Source of the DNA: an uncultured Mediterraneibacter sp.
Lineage (GTDB): Bacteria; Bacillota; Clostridia; Lachnospirales; Lachnospiraceae
NCBI GenBank assembly: GCA_944381495.1
Contig: CALWLJ010000009.1
Location: 1 to 64,000, forward strand
DNA length: 64,000 bases
Direction of reading: 5' to 3'
In this document: positions 55,077-62,101 of the stretch, piece after piece
Layout: every line of letters starts with the position of its first letter
How positions within the stretch are numbered: the stretch's first letter is position 1
The notes under the pieces: generated by a model
The model's input: only the letters and a program-made list of their open reading frames with translations
Told to the model about the DNA's origin: nothing
Database searches by the model: none
Position numbers and translations under genes: made by a program

Positions 55077-55436
55077 CTATTCAATAGGCAAATTATGTTG
55101 TTTCAAAAAGGAAAGTTTATCCCAGTAACCTCTTTGAAATAAAATTTTCCCGTTCACAACATGGAAAAATCCGCAGCCTCTTAATCCTAATGGGTCTCTC
55201 CATTCTAAAATTGCCCACTGCCCATCTTCAAATATATTTTCTACAATGGCTGTCATATCAGCTGTGGTAAATTCTGTTGTGAACATTTCTCTGATTGCCT
55301 CTATCCCAATCACCGGTTCATTTGTTACCTGATGATTGGTTGCGTTATCATGGTACAGACTCACGATTGCCTCAACATCGTGGTCGTTAAAAGCATCTAC
55401 CCATTTACATACTACTTCTTTTGGTCGTAACATCAT
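55077..55436 (-). CDS. SnoaL-like / nuclear transport factor 2 fold protein
   Basis: The 119-residue protein starts at ATG 55436 or 55433, with GGAGG five bases before, rather than at 55448. It fits the SnoaL-like fold: VCKWVDAFNDHDVEAIVSLYHDNATNHQVTNEPVIGIEAIREMF and WAILEWRDPLG...GCGFFHVVNGKI. Such proteins are small barrels that act as hydrolases, cyclases or isomerases of small molecules. It starts inside the end of the XRE frame (55405-56259), probably because cargo joined the element there. It is 29 bases upstream of the methyltransferase, so the two are likely co-expressed. Confidence 0.78.
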   Translation of the reverse strand: MMLRPKEVVCKWVDAFNDHDVEAIVSLYHDNATNHQVTNEPVIGIEAIREMFTTEFTTADMTAIVENIFEDGQWAILEWRDPLGLRGCGFFHVVNGKILFQRGYWDKLSFLKQHNLPIE

Positions 55437-56259
55437 GATTTCCTCCATCTATCTTTGTTTCCTTGCCTGCCAGTTCAATCATTTTCTTCGCCAACTGCTG
55501 GAACTGCCCGGCAGTTTCCTCGTCCATCGGAAGAAGCTGCCCGACCCGTCCGGCAATCATAGCGGTCACATCATCCATAGAAAGCGGCTCCTGCTGGTGG
55601 TTTTTCATGGCTTCCTGCATAGTTTGGAACATGGCAGCGGTAATGGTTTCTCCCGGCTGCTCGCCGCTGTCCATCTCTTTCTTAATGTCCCGCAGGATAG
55701 CAAGGAACACATTCTTGATTTTCTCAATCTCTGCTTCATGGTCGCCCATTTTCTGTGCGTTCAAGAACTGCAAGTCCTGTCTTGCTTCTGCCCGGTGTTC
55801 CGGGTGTTCTTTCATCAGATCAGACAGGGAAGCCGTTGCCATTTCAATAAGCTGGTTTCGTGCCATAATGCCCTTTGCCGCTGTGTCCTGAAAATAAATC
55901 CGTATCAAATCTATCAGTTTCGGGAAGTTCCTGTGTTCCAGCAAGCGATTTAGGATTTGCACATCCACAGCACCCGTCACAAGCCCTTTGACTGCTCCCT
56001 CGGACAAGCCCAGCTCGGATATATCATAGCTTTTGCGGACGCTGATATTGGATAGCCCCAGTATATAGTCGGTGGACACCTTAAATTCCTTTGCCACACC
56101 AATGAGAATATCGCTGCTGACTGTCCTTGTTTCGCCGCTGACAATGCGGCTCAGCTGGGAAGCGGAAACGCCGATCTTCTCTGCAAGTTCTTTTTGTTTG
56201 ATTTTGTTTCCGTTGCATAGGTCAGAAATCCTCTGTCCGGGTGTTCCGGGTAAAGCCAT
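55405..56259 (-). CDS. XRE-family regulator with long helical C-terminus
   Basis: The 284-residue protein starts at MALPGTPGQRISDL (56259; GGAGGAGG at 8 bases). The HTH is at about 8-65 (KQKELAEKIGVSASQLSRIVSGETRTVSSDILIGVAKEFKVSTDYILGL), followed by a helical region with no recognised domain. Similar proteins occur beside the Cys-rich VLP/RepA/MobV module of Firmicutes mobile elements and are taken to be its regulators. The last about 15 residues look added (past LAGKETK) and overlap the SnoaL-like gene. An operator-like palindrome lies just upstream. Confidence 0.85.
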   Translation of the reverse strand: MALPGTPGQRISDLCNGNKIKQKELAEKIGVSASQLSRIVSGETRTVSSDILIGVAKEFKVSTDYILGLSNISVRKSYDISELGLSEGAVKGLVTGAVDVQILNRLLEHRNFPKLIDLIRIYFQDTAAKGIMARNQLIEMATASLSDLMKEHPEHRAEARQDLQFLNAQKMGDHEAEIEKIKNVFLAILRDIKKEMDSGEQPGETITAAMFQTMQEAMKNHQQEPLSMDDVTAMIAGRVGQLLPMDEETAGQFQQLAKKMIELAGKETKIDGGNHDVTTKRSSM

Positions 56260-56295
56260 AGTATGCACCTCCTCCGTATAACTCTATTATACAGC

Positions 56296-56317
56296 AAAAT
56301 TGCAAAAATGCAATTTT
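56296..56317. promoter_or_regulatory. Palindromic operator-like site upstream of the 284-residue XRE gene
   Basis: AAAATTGCA and TGCAATTTT, perfect 9-base arms with a 4-base centre, in the XRE promoter region 37 bases before its start codon. The same TGCAA core recurs in the hairpin at 56338-56372. Autoregulation by the XRE protein is likely but unproven. Confidence 0.5.
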
Positions 56318-56337
56318 AAAAGTGTAAACTTCACAGA

Positions 56338-56377
56338 AATGCAATTCTCGCAAAATTCCGAGGATTGCATTTTTTTC
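56338..56377 (+). terminator. Terminator or attenuator before the Cys-rich VLP gene
   Basis: AAATGCAAT (56338-56346) pairs with ATTGCATTT (56364-56372), with inner CTCG/CGAG pairing, followed on the plus strand by seven T residues. As it precedes plus-strand genes, it may cut read-through into the mobilization module. Confidence 0.6.
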
Positions 56378-56557
56378 GTGTAGACTTAGGGTAGTTCATC
56401 GATGAGCTGCACCTTGAAAACAGAATGACCGTCCGAAAAAGGAATATTTCTCCCGGCGAAGTATCGCATTTGCGTACCAACGGAGAACACACGCCGCAGA
56501 AATGGGGCAGGAAGCCTTTTCGGGGAAAACGGCAATCAGACAAAGCGGAGGACACAC

Positions 56558-56968
56558 ATGGAAAACAATCTCAAAAAGCTGCCGCCGTTGGAGCGCAAGC
56601 CGGACGGCTCTCTGTACCGCATGACCCCAGCACAGCGGAAACGGGCAAACGCCTTGATTCGCCGGGAATGTTGCAGCTATGACAGCGGCAACTGCATTGT
56701 GCTGGATGATGGCGATACCTGTATCTGTCCGCAGACGATTTCTTTCTCGGTCTGCTGCAAGCATTTCCGCTGGGCTGTCCTGCCGCTGGATCGGACGCTG
56801 GAAGCAGAGATTTTCCGGGATAAGGACACAAAACGGTGTATTGTCTGCCGGAGAGCTTTTGTTCCCGGCTCTAATCGGGCGAAATACTGCCCGGATTGTG
56901 CCGTCAGCGTTCACAGGCGGCAGAAAGCAGAAAGTGAACGGAAAAGGAGGGCGTGCGTGGACAATTAG
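56558..56968 (+). CDS. Cysteine-rich VLP domain protein
   Basis: The 136-residue protein starts at ATG 56558 (GGAGG at 6 bases). It contains RRECCSYDSGNCIVLDDGDTCICPQ, CCKHFRWAVLPLD, then CIVCRRAFVPGSNRAKYCPDCAVSVHRRQKAESERKRRA: about 11 cysteines, the last four forming a zinc knuckle, with a basic tail. Named for a conserved V-L-P stretch, such genes are nearly always found in mobile elements with RepA and MobV. Its role is unknown; nucleic-acid binding is likely from the zinc site and basic tail. Confidence 0.85.
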   Translation: MENNLKKLPPLERKPDGSLYRMTPAQRKRANALIRRECCSYDSGNCIVLDDGDTCICPQTISFSVCCKHFRWAVLPLDRTLEAEIFRDKDTKRCIVCRRAFVPGSNRAKYCPDCAVSVHRRQKAESERKRRACVDN

Positions 56969-57067
56969 GGGCGAAAAAATCCTGTATTTATGGGGCTTTC
57001 CGAACACCAAACCAGGGCAGGTGGTATTCTTTATCGCTAACTCTCAAAACAGGGCTTCTAATTGTCC
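56959..57067. repeat. Inverted repeat between the VLP and RepA-like genes
   Basis: GGACAATTAG (56959-56968) and CTAATTGTCC (57058-57067) are perfect 10-base arms about 90 bases apart, just before the RepA-like start codon. It could be part of a leader or replication-control structure. Confidence 0.4.
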
Positions 57068-57077
57068 ATAAGACACT

Positions 57078-57437
57078 ATGACGAAGTTTATCTATCACTA
57101 CCAACAGGAACGGGCGCAGAGCTTCACCCAGCTTCCCAATTTCCTGTTTGAAGCACCAACCTATCAGCCATTATCCAATGAAGCAAAGCTGCTGTACGCC
57201 TTTATCCTGCGCCGGGCAGACCTATCCCGCAAAAATGGATGGGCTGACGAGTACGGACGGATTTACCTGTACTATCCCATCTGTGAGGTAGTGGGCCTGC
57301 TTCACTGTGGGCGGCAAAAGGCAGTCAACACCCTGCGGGAATTACAGTATGCAGAGCTGATCGACATCAAGAAACAGGGCTGTGGAAAACCCAACCGCAT
57401 TTACCCAAAATCCTATGAGGGCAGTTCCAATCTCTGA
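57078..57437 (+). CDS. RepA-like replication initiator, probably shortened
   Basis: The 119-residue product reads MTKFIYHYQQERAQSFTQLPNFLFEAPTYQPLSNEAKLLYAFILRRADLSRKNGWADEYGRIYLYYPICEVVGLLHCGRQKA, the RepA_N winged-helix domain of low-GC Firmicutes plasmids. It ends at 57437; family proteins are usually longer, with a variable C-terminal part. The 224 bases that follow still look coding in other frames but have stops, suggesting decay. No clear ribosome site precedes the ATG. It may act as a regulator or allow brief replication after excision. Confidence 0.75.
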   Translation: MTKFIYHYQQERAQSFTQLPNFLFEAPTYQPLSNEAKLLYAFILRRADLSRKNGWADEYGRIYLYYPICEVVGLLHCGRQKAVNTLRELQYAELIDIKKQGCGKPNRIYPKSYEGSSNL

Positions 57438-57661
57438 CTTCTTGAATTTCCATTTTGGTACGCCGGAGAGCTGAAAACCGTACTTGACGAGTACAAAAAT
57501 CAGCCCTCTTGGAGTACCGAAATCGGACGGTATAGAAATACAGAGATTAAAATGATTTATTTATATCGATTCCATTCCAATCCTATCAGAGCTATTTGGG
57601 GCGGGATTTTCCTTGTGGAAAACCCCGGGAACGGAAGGGAAAGGAACGAGGAAAGGAGTTT
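57438..57661 (+). pseudogene. Possible decayed C-terminal part of the RepA-like gene
   Basis: In the second frame after the stop this gives a stretch ISDFLNFHFGTPES, stop, KPYLTSTKISPLGVPKSDGIEIQR, then another stop, of low-complexity charged kind seen in RepA C-terminal tails. No intact gene is present in the gap. Weak evidence. Confidence 0.3.
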
Positions 57662-58603
57662 ATGGCACAACACGCAATTTTGCGATTTGAAAAGCACAAG
57701 GGCAACCCGGCAAGACCGCTGGAAGCCCATCACGAAAGGCAAAAGGAACAGTACGCCAGCAATCCCGACATTGACACCAGCCGGAGCAAGTACAATTTCC
57801 ACATTGTCAAGCCGGAGGGCAGGTACTACCACTTTATACAGAACCGTATTGAACAGGCAGGCTGCCGTACCCGTAAGGACAGTACTCGGTTTGTCGATAC
57901 GCTGATTACCGCCAGCCCGGAGTTTTTCAAGGGCAACCCCCCAAAGGAGATACAGGCGTTTTTTCAGAGGGCGGCTGACTTCCTCATTAACCGGGTAGGC
58001 AAAGAAAATATCGTGTCGGCGGTGGTACACATGGACGAAAAAACACCCCATCTGCATTTGGTCTTTGTTCCACTGACGCAGGACAACCGGCTGTGTGCAA
58101 AGGAGATTATTGGGAACAGAGCCAACCTCACAAAGTGGCAGGACGATTTTCACGCCTATATGGTGGAGAAATATCCAGACTTGGAGCGTGGAGAAAGTGC
58201 CAGCAAGACAGGCAGGAAGCATATTCCCACCCGGCTGTTCAAGCAGGCGGTCAATCTCTCCAAACAGGCAAGAGCTATTGAAGCCACGCTGGACGGCATT
58301 ACCCCGTTCAATGCAGGGAAGAAGAAAGAGGAAGCCCTCTCCATGCTGAAAAAGTGGTTTCCCCAGATGGAGAATTTCTCCGGGCAGCTCAAAAAATACA
58401 AGGTCACGATAAGTGACCTGTTAGCTGAAAATGAAAAGCTGGAAGCAAGAGCCAGAGCCAGTGAAAACGGCAAGATGAAAGACCGTATGGAACGGGCGAA
58501 GCTGGAAAGCGAACTACAGAACATTCAGAAACTTGTTGACCGTATCCCGCCGGAGGTGCTGGCGGAATTGAAACGGCAACAGCGACACACAAAGGAAAGG
58601 TGA
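57662..58603 (+). CDS. MobV-family relaxase (plasmid recombination/mobilization protein)
   Basis: The 313-residue protein starts at MAQHAILRFEKHKG (57662; GGAAAGGAG upstream). The signature VVHMDEKTPHLHLVFVP at 121-137 carries the HxDE...PHxH metal motif of MobV/Pre relaxases, and NFHIVKPEGRYYHFIQNRI is the N-terminal motif. The C-terminus is a coiled coil (about 235-305). It should nick oriT and lead the strand into the recipient with a helper's transfer apparatus. The matching oriT-like site is not upstream, as in pMV158, but about 5.3 kb to the left. Confidence 0.93.
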   Translation: MAQHAILRFEKHKGNPARPLEAHHERQKEQYASNPDIDTSRSKYNFHIVKPEGRYYHFIQNRIEQAGCRTRKDSTRFVDTLITASPEFFKGNPPKEIQAFFQRAADFLINRVGKENIVSAVVHMDEKTPHLHLVFVPLTQDNRLCAKEIIGNRANLTKWQDDFHAYMVEKYPDLERGESASKTGRKHIPTRLFKQAVNLSKQARAIEATLDGITPFNAGKKKEEALSMLKKWFPQMENFSGQLKKYKVTISDLLAENEKLEARARASENGKMKDRMERAKLESELQNIQKLVDRIPPEVLAELKRQQRHTKER

Positions 58604-58677
58604 TTGATTATAAGCAGATTTTTACGCCGCCCCTATGCGGCATTGTACCTTGACAACTGAATAAAGAAAGGCGAGCT

Positions 58678-58845
58678 ATGGCAGAAAAGCACTCGGACAA
58701 AATCCCACAGTATGAGATAAATGCCCTTGCCCGGTGCTTGCTTCCCGAAATTCAGAAATTCTTTGCCAGCCCGGAGGGGCAGAAAGAATTTGAAGAATGG
58801 AAAGCACAGAGGGCAAAGGAAGCAGAACAACATAAAAGCGTATAA
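58678..58845 (+). CDS. Small protein of 55 residues in the mobilization module
   Basis: ATG 58678 follows AAAGGCGAG and opens a 55-codon frame rich in Glu and Lys, with LLPEIQKFFASPEGQKEFEEWKA near the middle. It ends just before a strong terminator and follows mobV by 74 bases, so it is the last gene of this plus-strand operon. I recall similar short proteins after MobV genes; function unknown. Confidence 0.7.
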   Translation: MAEKHSDKIPQYEINALARCLLPEIQKFFASPEGQKEFEEWKAQRAKEAEQHKSV

Positions 58846-58846
58846 C

Positions 58847-58881
58847 AAAAGCGGCGGTATCGTTATGATACCGCCGCTTTT
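58847..58881 (+). terminator. Terminator of the mobilization operon
   Basis: AAAAGCGGCGGTAT (58847-58860) and ATACCGCCGCTTTT (58868-58881) are perfect 14-base arms with a T-rich end. Confidence 0.9.
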
Positions 58882-58900
58882 GCTTTAGCATAGATATACT

Positions 58901-58941
58901 AAAAATCCGAATCCGTCCCCGATTGGAACCGGGTTCGGATT
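58901..58941 (-). terminator. Terminator of tRNA-Leu 1
   Basis: AATCCGAA (58904-58911) pairs with TTCGGATT (58934-58941); on the minus strand five T residues follow. It lies 9 bases past the encoded CCA. Confidence 0.75.
58903..58911 (+). other. Candidate right attachment-site repeat
   Basis: Second copy of AAATCCGAA (first at 50254-50262). It is also part of the tRNA terminator stem, so the match may be chance. Confidence 0.2.
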
Positions 58942-58950
58942 ATCATGGTC

Positions 58951-59037
58951 TGGTGCGGAAGATGGGACTTGAACCCACACGACACGGATGTCACAAGATC
59001 CTTAGTCTTGCTCGTCTGCCAATTCCGACACTTCCGC
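58951..59037 (-). tRNA. tRNA-Leu (anticodon AAG), copy 1, CCA encoded
   Basis: The acceptor arms GCGGAAG and CTTCCGC, discriminator A and encoded CCA, the TTCAAGT T loop and a long variable arm (GACATCCGTGTC) identify a class II tRNA. The anticodon arm CAAGA-CTAAGGA-TCTTG puts AAG at positions 34-36, so it reads CUU and, if A34 is changed to inosine, also CUC and CUA. It has its own promoter and terminator. Confidence 0.95.
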
Positions 59038-59084
59038 ATTTTTTAATTCGTGTTTTCAGCACCTGTCTGCTGACCACAAGTGAT

Positions 59085-59113
59085 ATAATACTATTTTATG
59101 CTCCAAAAGTCAA
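59085..59113 (-). promoter_or_regulatory. Promoter of tRNA-Leu 1
   Basis: TTGACT (59113-59108) and TATTAT (59090-59085) on the minus strand, 17 bases apart. Confidence 0.8.
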
Positions 59114-59234
59114 CTATTATTTTAAAAAAATTATTATATTTATAAAACAACATTATCCCAATATTGTCTTTCCTTTATATACCAATCAGAATGGATTTTC
59201 GTGCAAATAATACACTTAGCAGTTTCTTTTTTAT

Positions 59235-59260
59235 AAAAGAAAAATCCCTCTAAAGAGGGA
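59235..59260 (-). terminator. Terminator of tRNA-Leu 2
   Basis: TCCCTCT/AGAGGGA hairpin (59245-59260) followed on the minus strand by TTTTCTTTT. Confidence 0.75.
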
Positions 59261-59268
59261 CTTTCCAA

Positions 59269-59352
59269 TGCGGAAGATGGGACTTGAACCCACACAGCTC
59301 GAAAGCTACAAGATCCTTAGTCTTGCTCGTCTGCCAGTTCCGACACTTCCGC
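59269..59352 (-). tRNA. tRNA-Leu (anticodon AAG), copy 2, no CCA encoded
   Basis: Same acceptor, D, anticodon and T arms as copy 1, with the AAG anticodon, but a different variable arm (AGCTTTCGAGCT), and the sequence after the discriminator A is TTGG rather than CCA. A tRNA nucleotidyltransferase must add the CCA. It lies about 315 bases upstream of copy 1 on the same strand, with its own promoter. Confidence 0.95.
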
Positions 59353-59390
59353 AACTTATTAACAGCAGTCTTTTCGCGACCGCGAATAAT

Positions 59391-59419
59391 ATAATACTAT
59401 TTTCTCCCATAAATGTCAA
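59391..59419 (-). promoter_or_regulatory. Promoter of tRNA-Leu 2
   Basis: TTGACA (59419-59414) and TATTAT (59396-59391) on the minus strand, 17 bases apart. GAAAATAGTATTAT resembles the equivalent bases at copy 1 (CATAAAATAGTATTAT), so promoter and gene were duplicated together. Confidence 0.85.
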
Positions 59420-59487
59420 TACGTTTTTGCAAGAAATTTTTTATTATTTTTGAAGTTTTTCTTTTCAAAAACTGAAACAAGTCATCT

Positions 59488-60507
59488 TCAATATCTGTTA
59501 TGCACTTTCTCTGCAAAACACATAAAATCTTTTAACTCTATGAATGTTCCATCGTCCAGTATGGCGCGGCCGCTCATCTTTCCAAAGACCTGATGCTGTT
59601 CCGTAAAAACAATACCTGCTGATATTGAAGCCGCCCGATCCAGAAACGGTTGGAACTCCATCTCAAATCTTCCGTCGCTGGAAGTAAAATTCCATGGTTT
59701 CATATAATCTTCTCCCGGAATATGGAATTCCACATCATCCAGCTTGTGGCCTATTCCGTCATAAAACAGAATATTTTCAGACGCGGCAGATGTATCTCCG
59801 AATCCATATCCAATATTGAATCCAAAAGGTCTGCCTCCTATTGTCCCGTTTCCAGATCCCCAGTACCATGTATTATCATATGTCCAGACTCCTCTCCCCC
59901 AGTCCAGCGTTCCATAATCATGTTTTGGATCAAACCAGTACGTCATATCATCAAAAGCCATATATCCCTCTGCTGGCATACAATTAATCTTTCTGTTATA
60001 GTAAAAAGCTTTTTTCCCTGTCCAGGGAGTAGCAATCACCATACTGTCCATGTTCTGCTGATCCAATGTAATTTCGCAGTAGAATGGTTTTCCCATATAA
60101 AAATCCTTAAAATCACAGGAAATCATTCTCCTGCCATTTTCTACTCTGAACTCAAGCCGAAGCCGGTTATCCTTATATGAAGCAGTTCCATAATCCGAAG
60201 CAGAAGGCAGTTTAATCTTTCCCATCGGGAAAGGGTTGAGGATTGTTTCCGTATGCTCCCATTTTTCCTTCAGATTCAGGAAAGAAACCGACTGCAGTCC
60301 GATGTATCCCTCATCTGATAAGGTAAATGCCGCCCCGTATTTCTCATTCATCACCAGATAATAATCCCATTCCTTGATCCGGAACTTTGGGGACCGTATC
60401 ATTGACCTGTCATATTTCCATACGGGTCTGCGGGCCCACCCCGGCTCCTGGATCCTGCCCTCAGAGTTTAATAGCTGTTGTTTCTCAGTTACTTCATGGT
60501 TTCTCAT
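59488..60507 (-). CDS. DUF2804 family protein
   Basis: The 339-residue protein matches DUF2804, with QQLLNSEGRIQEPGWARRPVWKYDR at the start, FYYNRKINCMPAEGYMAFDD, DYGTLDWGRGVWTYDNTWYWGSGNG and GFNIGYGFGDTSAASENILFYDG. It is rich in Tyr and Trp and probably all beta-strand; no signal peptide or membrane helix is seen. No enzyme activity is established for the family; similarity of fold to lipocalin-like hydrolases has been suggested, which I cannot test. It is a lone gene next to the ribosomal protein operon. Confidence 0.85.
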   Translation of the reverse strand: MRNHEVTEKQQLLNSEGRIQEPGWARRPVWKYDRSMIRSPKFRIKEWDYYLVMNEKYGAAFTLSDEGYIGLQSVSFLNLKEKWEHTETILNPFPMGKIKLPSASDYGTASYKDNRLRLEFRVENGRRMISCDFKDFYMGKPFYCEITLDQQNMDSMVIATPWTGKKAFYYNRKINCMPAEGYMAFDDMTYWFDPKHDYGTLDWGRGVWTYDNTWYWGSGNGTIGGRPFGFNIGYGFGDTSAASENILFYDGIGHKLDDVEFHIPGEDYMKPWNFTSSDGRFEMEFQPFLDRAASISAGIVFTEQHQVFGKMSGRAILDDGTFIELKDFMCFAEKVHNRY

Positions 60508-60558
60508 CTATATCACTCCTTTTTCATGAATCCGGACTTTAACCGGGACTAAAATAAC

Positions 60559-60591
60559 AAAAAAGCCCGAATCCCAACCGGGACCGGGCTT
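60559..60591 (-). terminator. Terminator of the infC-rpmI-rplT operon
   Basis: AGCCCG pairs with CGGGCT (60564-60569 and 60585-60590) with inner TCCC/GGGA, then TTTTTT on the minus strand; just after rplT. Confidence 0.8.
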
Positions 60592-60606
60592 CTGGTTTCT
60601 ATTTTA

Positions 60607-60963
60607 CTACGCAATCTTCTCTTTTGCAAGAGCTGCAAGAGTAGCAAATGCTTCTCTGTCATTTACAGCAAGCTCAGCAAGCATCTTTCTGTTCATGTCA
60701 ACGTCTGCCAGCTTCAGGCCATGCATAAATTTGCTGTAAGAAAGTCCATTCATTCTCGCAGCTGCATTGATACGTGCGATCCAGAGCTGTCTCATCTGAC
60801 GTTTGCGCTGTTTTCTTCCTGCATATGCGGATGTAAGAGCTCTCATTACAGACTGCTTAGCAACTCTGTACTGTTTGGAACGGGCTCCTCTGTATCCTTT
60901 CGCCAGTTTCAGTGTTCTGTTATGTTTCTTCTTAGCGTTCATTCCGCCTTTGATTCTTGCCAT
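60607..60963 (-). CDS. rplT: 50S ribosomal protein L20
   Basis: The 118-residue protein reads [80 protein letters not shown], the standard L20. It binds 23S rRNA early in assembly and, in Firmicutes, also represses its own operon through the infC leader. It is last of infC-rpmI-rplT. Confidence 0.99.
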   Translation of the reverse strand: MARIKGGMNAKKKHNRTLKLAKGYRGARSKQYRVAKQSVMRALTSAYAGRKQRKRQMRQLWIARINAAARMNGLSYSKFMHGLKLADVDMNRKMLAELAVNDREAFATLAALAKEKIA

Positions 60964-60994
60964 TTCTTAATCCTCCTTCATCAACTTCAAGATC

Positions 60995-61192
60995 TTACAG
61001 GTACGGTAAGACTTTCTTCATGTTCTTAACATTTGTTGCATCAGTGATCGTCGACTGTCTGAGATTTCTCTTTCTCTTAGTAGACTTCTTCGTTAAGATA
61101 TGGCTCTTATAAGCTTTATTTCTTTTCAGTTTTCCTGTACCGGTTTTTTTGAAGCGCTTTGCTGCCGCTCTATTTGTTTTGATTTTTGGCAT
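60995..61192 (-). CDS. rpmI: 50S ribosomal protein L35
   Basis: The 65-residue basic protein reads [46 protein letters not shown], the standard L35. It lies between infC and rplT on the same strand in the usual order. Confidence 0.99.
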   Translation of the reverse strand: MPKIKTNRAAAKRFKKTGTGKLKRNKAYKSHILTKKSTKRKRNLRQSTITDATNVKNMKKVLPYL

Positions 61193-61248
61193 GATGATTT
61201 CCTCCTTTATTGTGCTGCCTTCCGGATATCCATCCCGGGTAAATATTT

Positions 61249-61755
61249 TTAACGTTTTTCAGTTAAAACCATGCTCATATTTCTGCCTTCCAGTTTTGCA
61301 GGCTTTTCAACTGATGCAACATCTGCAAGCATCTCCGCAAAATCATCGAGAATATGTTTGCTCTGCTGTACATGAGCCATCTCTCTTCCGCGGAAGCGCA
61401 GAGTCACCTTAACCTTGTTTCCCTTGGTAATGAATTTTTTTGCATTGTTTACCTTGGTATTAAGGTCGTTTGTGTCGATGTTGGGCGAAAGACGTACTTC
61501 TTTAATCTCTACAGTCTTCTGTTTCTTTTTAGCTTCTTTCTCTTTTCTCGCCTGCTCATACTTGAACTTACCGTAATCAATGATCTTGCAGACCGGCGGC
61601 TTTGCCATAGGCGCAATCTTCACAAGGTCAAGTTCTTTCTCCTGGGCGATCTTCATTGCCTCTCTGGCTGACATGATACCTAACTGTTCCCCATCCTCAC
61701 TGATCAGACGGATCTCTCTGTCCCTGATCTGCTCGTTAATCATTAAATCGCTAAT
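61249..61755 (-). CDS. infC: Translation initiation factor IF-3, probable AUU start
   Basis: IF-3 keeps ribosomal subunits apart and checks start codons. The 168-residue product has [38 protein letters not shown] and [13 protein letters not shown]. The first ATG (61743) is 21 bases from the GGAGG (61769-61765), too far. ATT at 61755-61753, four codons earlier, is 9 bases from it and adds I-S-D-L, found at the start of related IF-3 proteins. AUU starts are the known means by which IF-3 limits its own synthesis in other bacteria. A leader with a terminator hairpin precedes it. Confidence 0.95.
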   Translation of the reverse strand: MSDLMINEQIRDREIRLISEDGEQLGIMSAREAMKIAQEKELDLVKIAPMAKPPVCKIIDYGKFKYEQARKEKEAKKKQKTVEIKEVRLSPNIDTNDLNTKVNNAKKFITKGNKVKVTLRFRGREMAHVQQSKHILDDFAEMLADVASVEKPAKLEGRNMSMVLTEKR

Positions 61756-61972
61756 TGTCGTATACCTCCGTCAAATGAATTCCTTTCAGGTCCTTACGCG
61801 AAGACACAAAAAAACGAGTGAATATCATATCCACCCGACAATCAAAAACCCGTCTCTGTATACAGATCAGTAAATTCACAGAAACCATTTGATCAATATC
61901 AGACCGAAGTCACGCGATTGTGCTGCGGTGAGAGTGGATACTCTACTTTGTTTTTTGCTTTACGCAACATCT
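61756..61972 (-). promoter_or_regulatory. Leader of infC-rpmI-rplT, probable L20-type attenuator
   Basis: About 210 bases of untranslated leader with a terminator hairpin (61816-61836) and seven T residues (61814-61808). The arms GGGTGGATA and TATTCACTC pair with two G-U pairs. Upstream bases could form competing pairs. L20-binding leaders of this operon are known in low-GC Firmicutes; I have not folded it against that model. Confidence 0.65.
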
Positions 61973-62001
61973 AAAATACCATACTCGCTCATTCTTGTCA
62001 A
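61973..62001 (-). promoter_or_regulatory. Promoter of infC-rpmI-rplT
   Basis: TTGACA (62001-61996) and TATTTT (61978-61973) on the minus strand with a 17-base spacer. Confidence 0.8.
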
Positions 62002-62101
62002 TGAGAATTTAAATTTTTATTTTGTTTATTATATCTTCTCACTTTTCTGTCCAAATGCTATAATAGTTCGAGACAAACTTCAGAGAGGAAATTCATAAAC
62101 T

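Larger units (their letters stand above)
50226..58902. mobile_element. Integrative mobilizable element with serine recombinase, MobV relaxase and an efflux cargo
   Basis: An 8.7-kb block with unlike content from its surroundings: a large serine recombinase at its left end, an XRE gene coupled to it, a pMV158-like origin of transfer, three cargo genes, an XRE regulator, then a Cys-rich VLP protein, a RepA-like fragment, MobV and a 55-residue protein, ending with a terminator. It lies between an XRE gene and a tRNA-Leu gene with its own terminator. No coupling protein or type IV secretion gene is present, so it would depend on a helper element. Exact ends are uncertain by some 40 bases: left between 50223 and 50262, right between 58882 and 58911. 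Confidence 0.8.

Noticed and set aside
56396-57010. Minus-strand frame of 204 codons
   Set aside because: It is antisense to the Cys-rich VLP gene, which has a good ribosome site and clear cysteine motifs.
57557-58222. Minus-strand frame of 221 codons over mobV
   Set aside because: The MobV relaxase motif HxDExxPHxH on the plus strand leaves no doubt about the coding strand.
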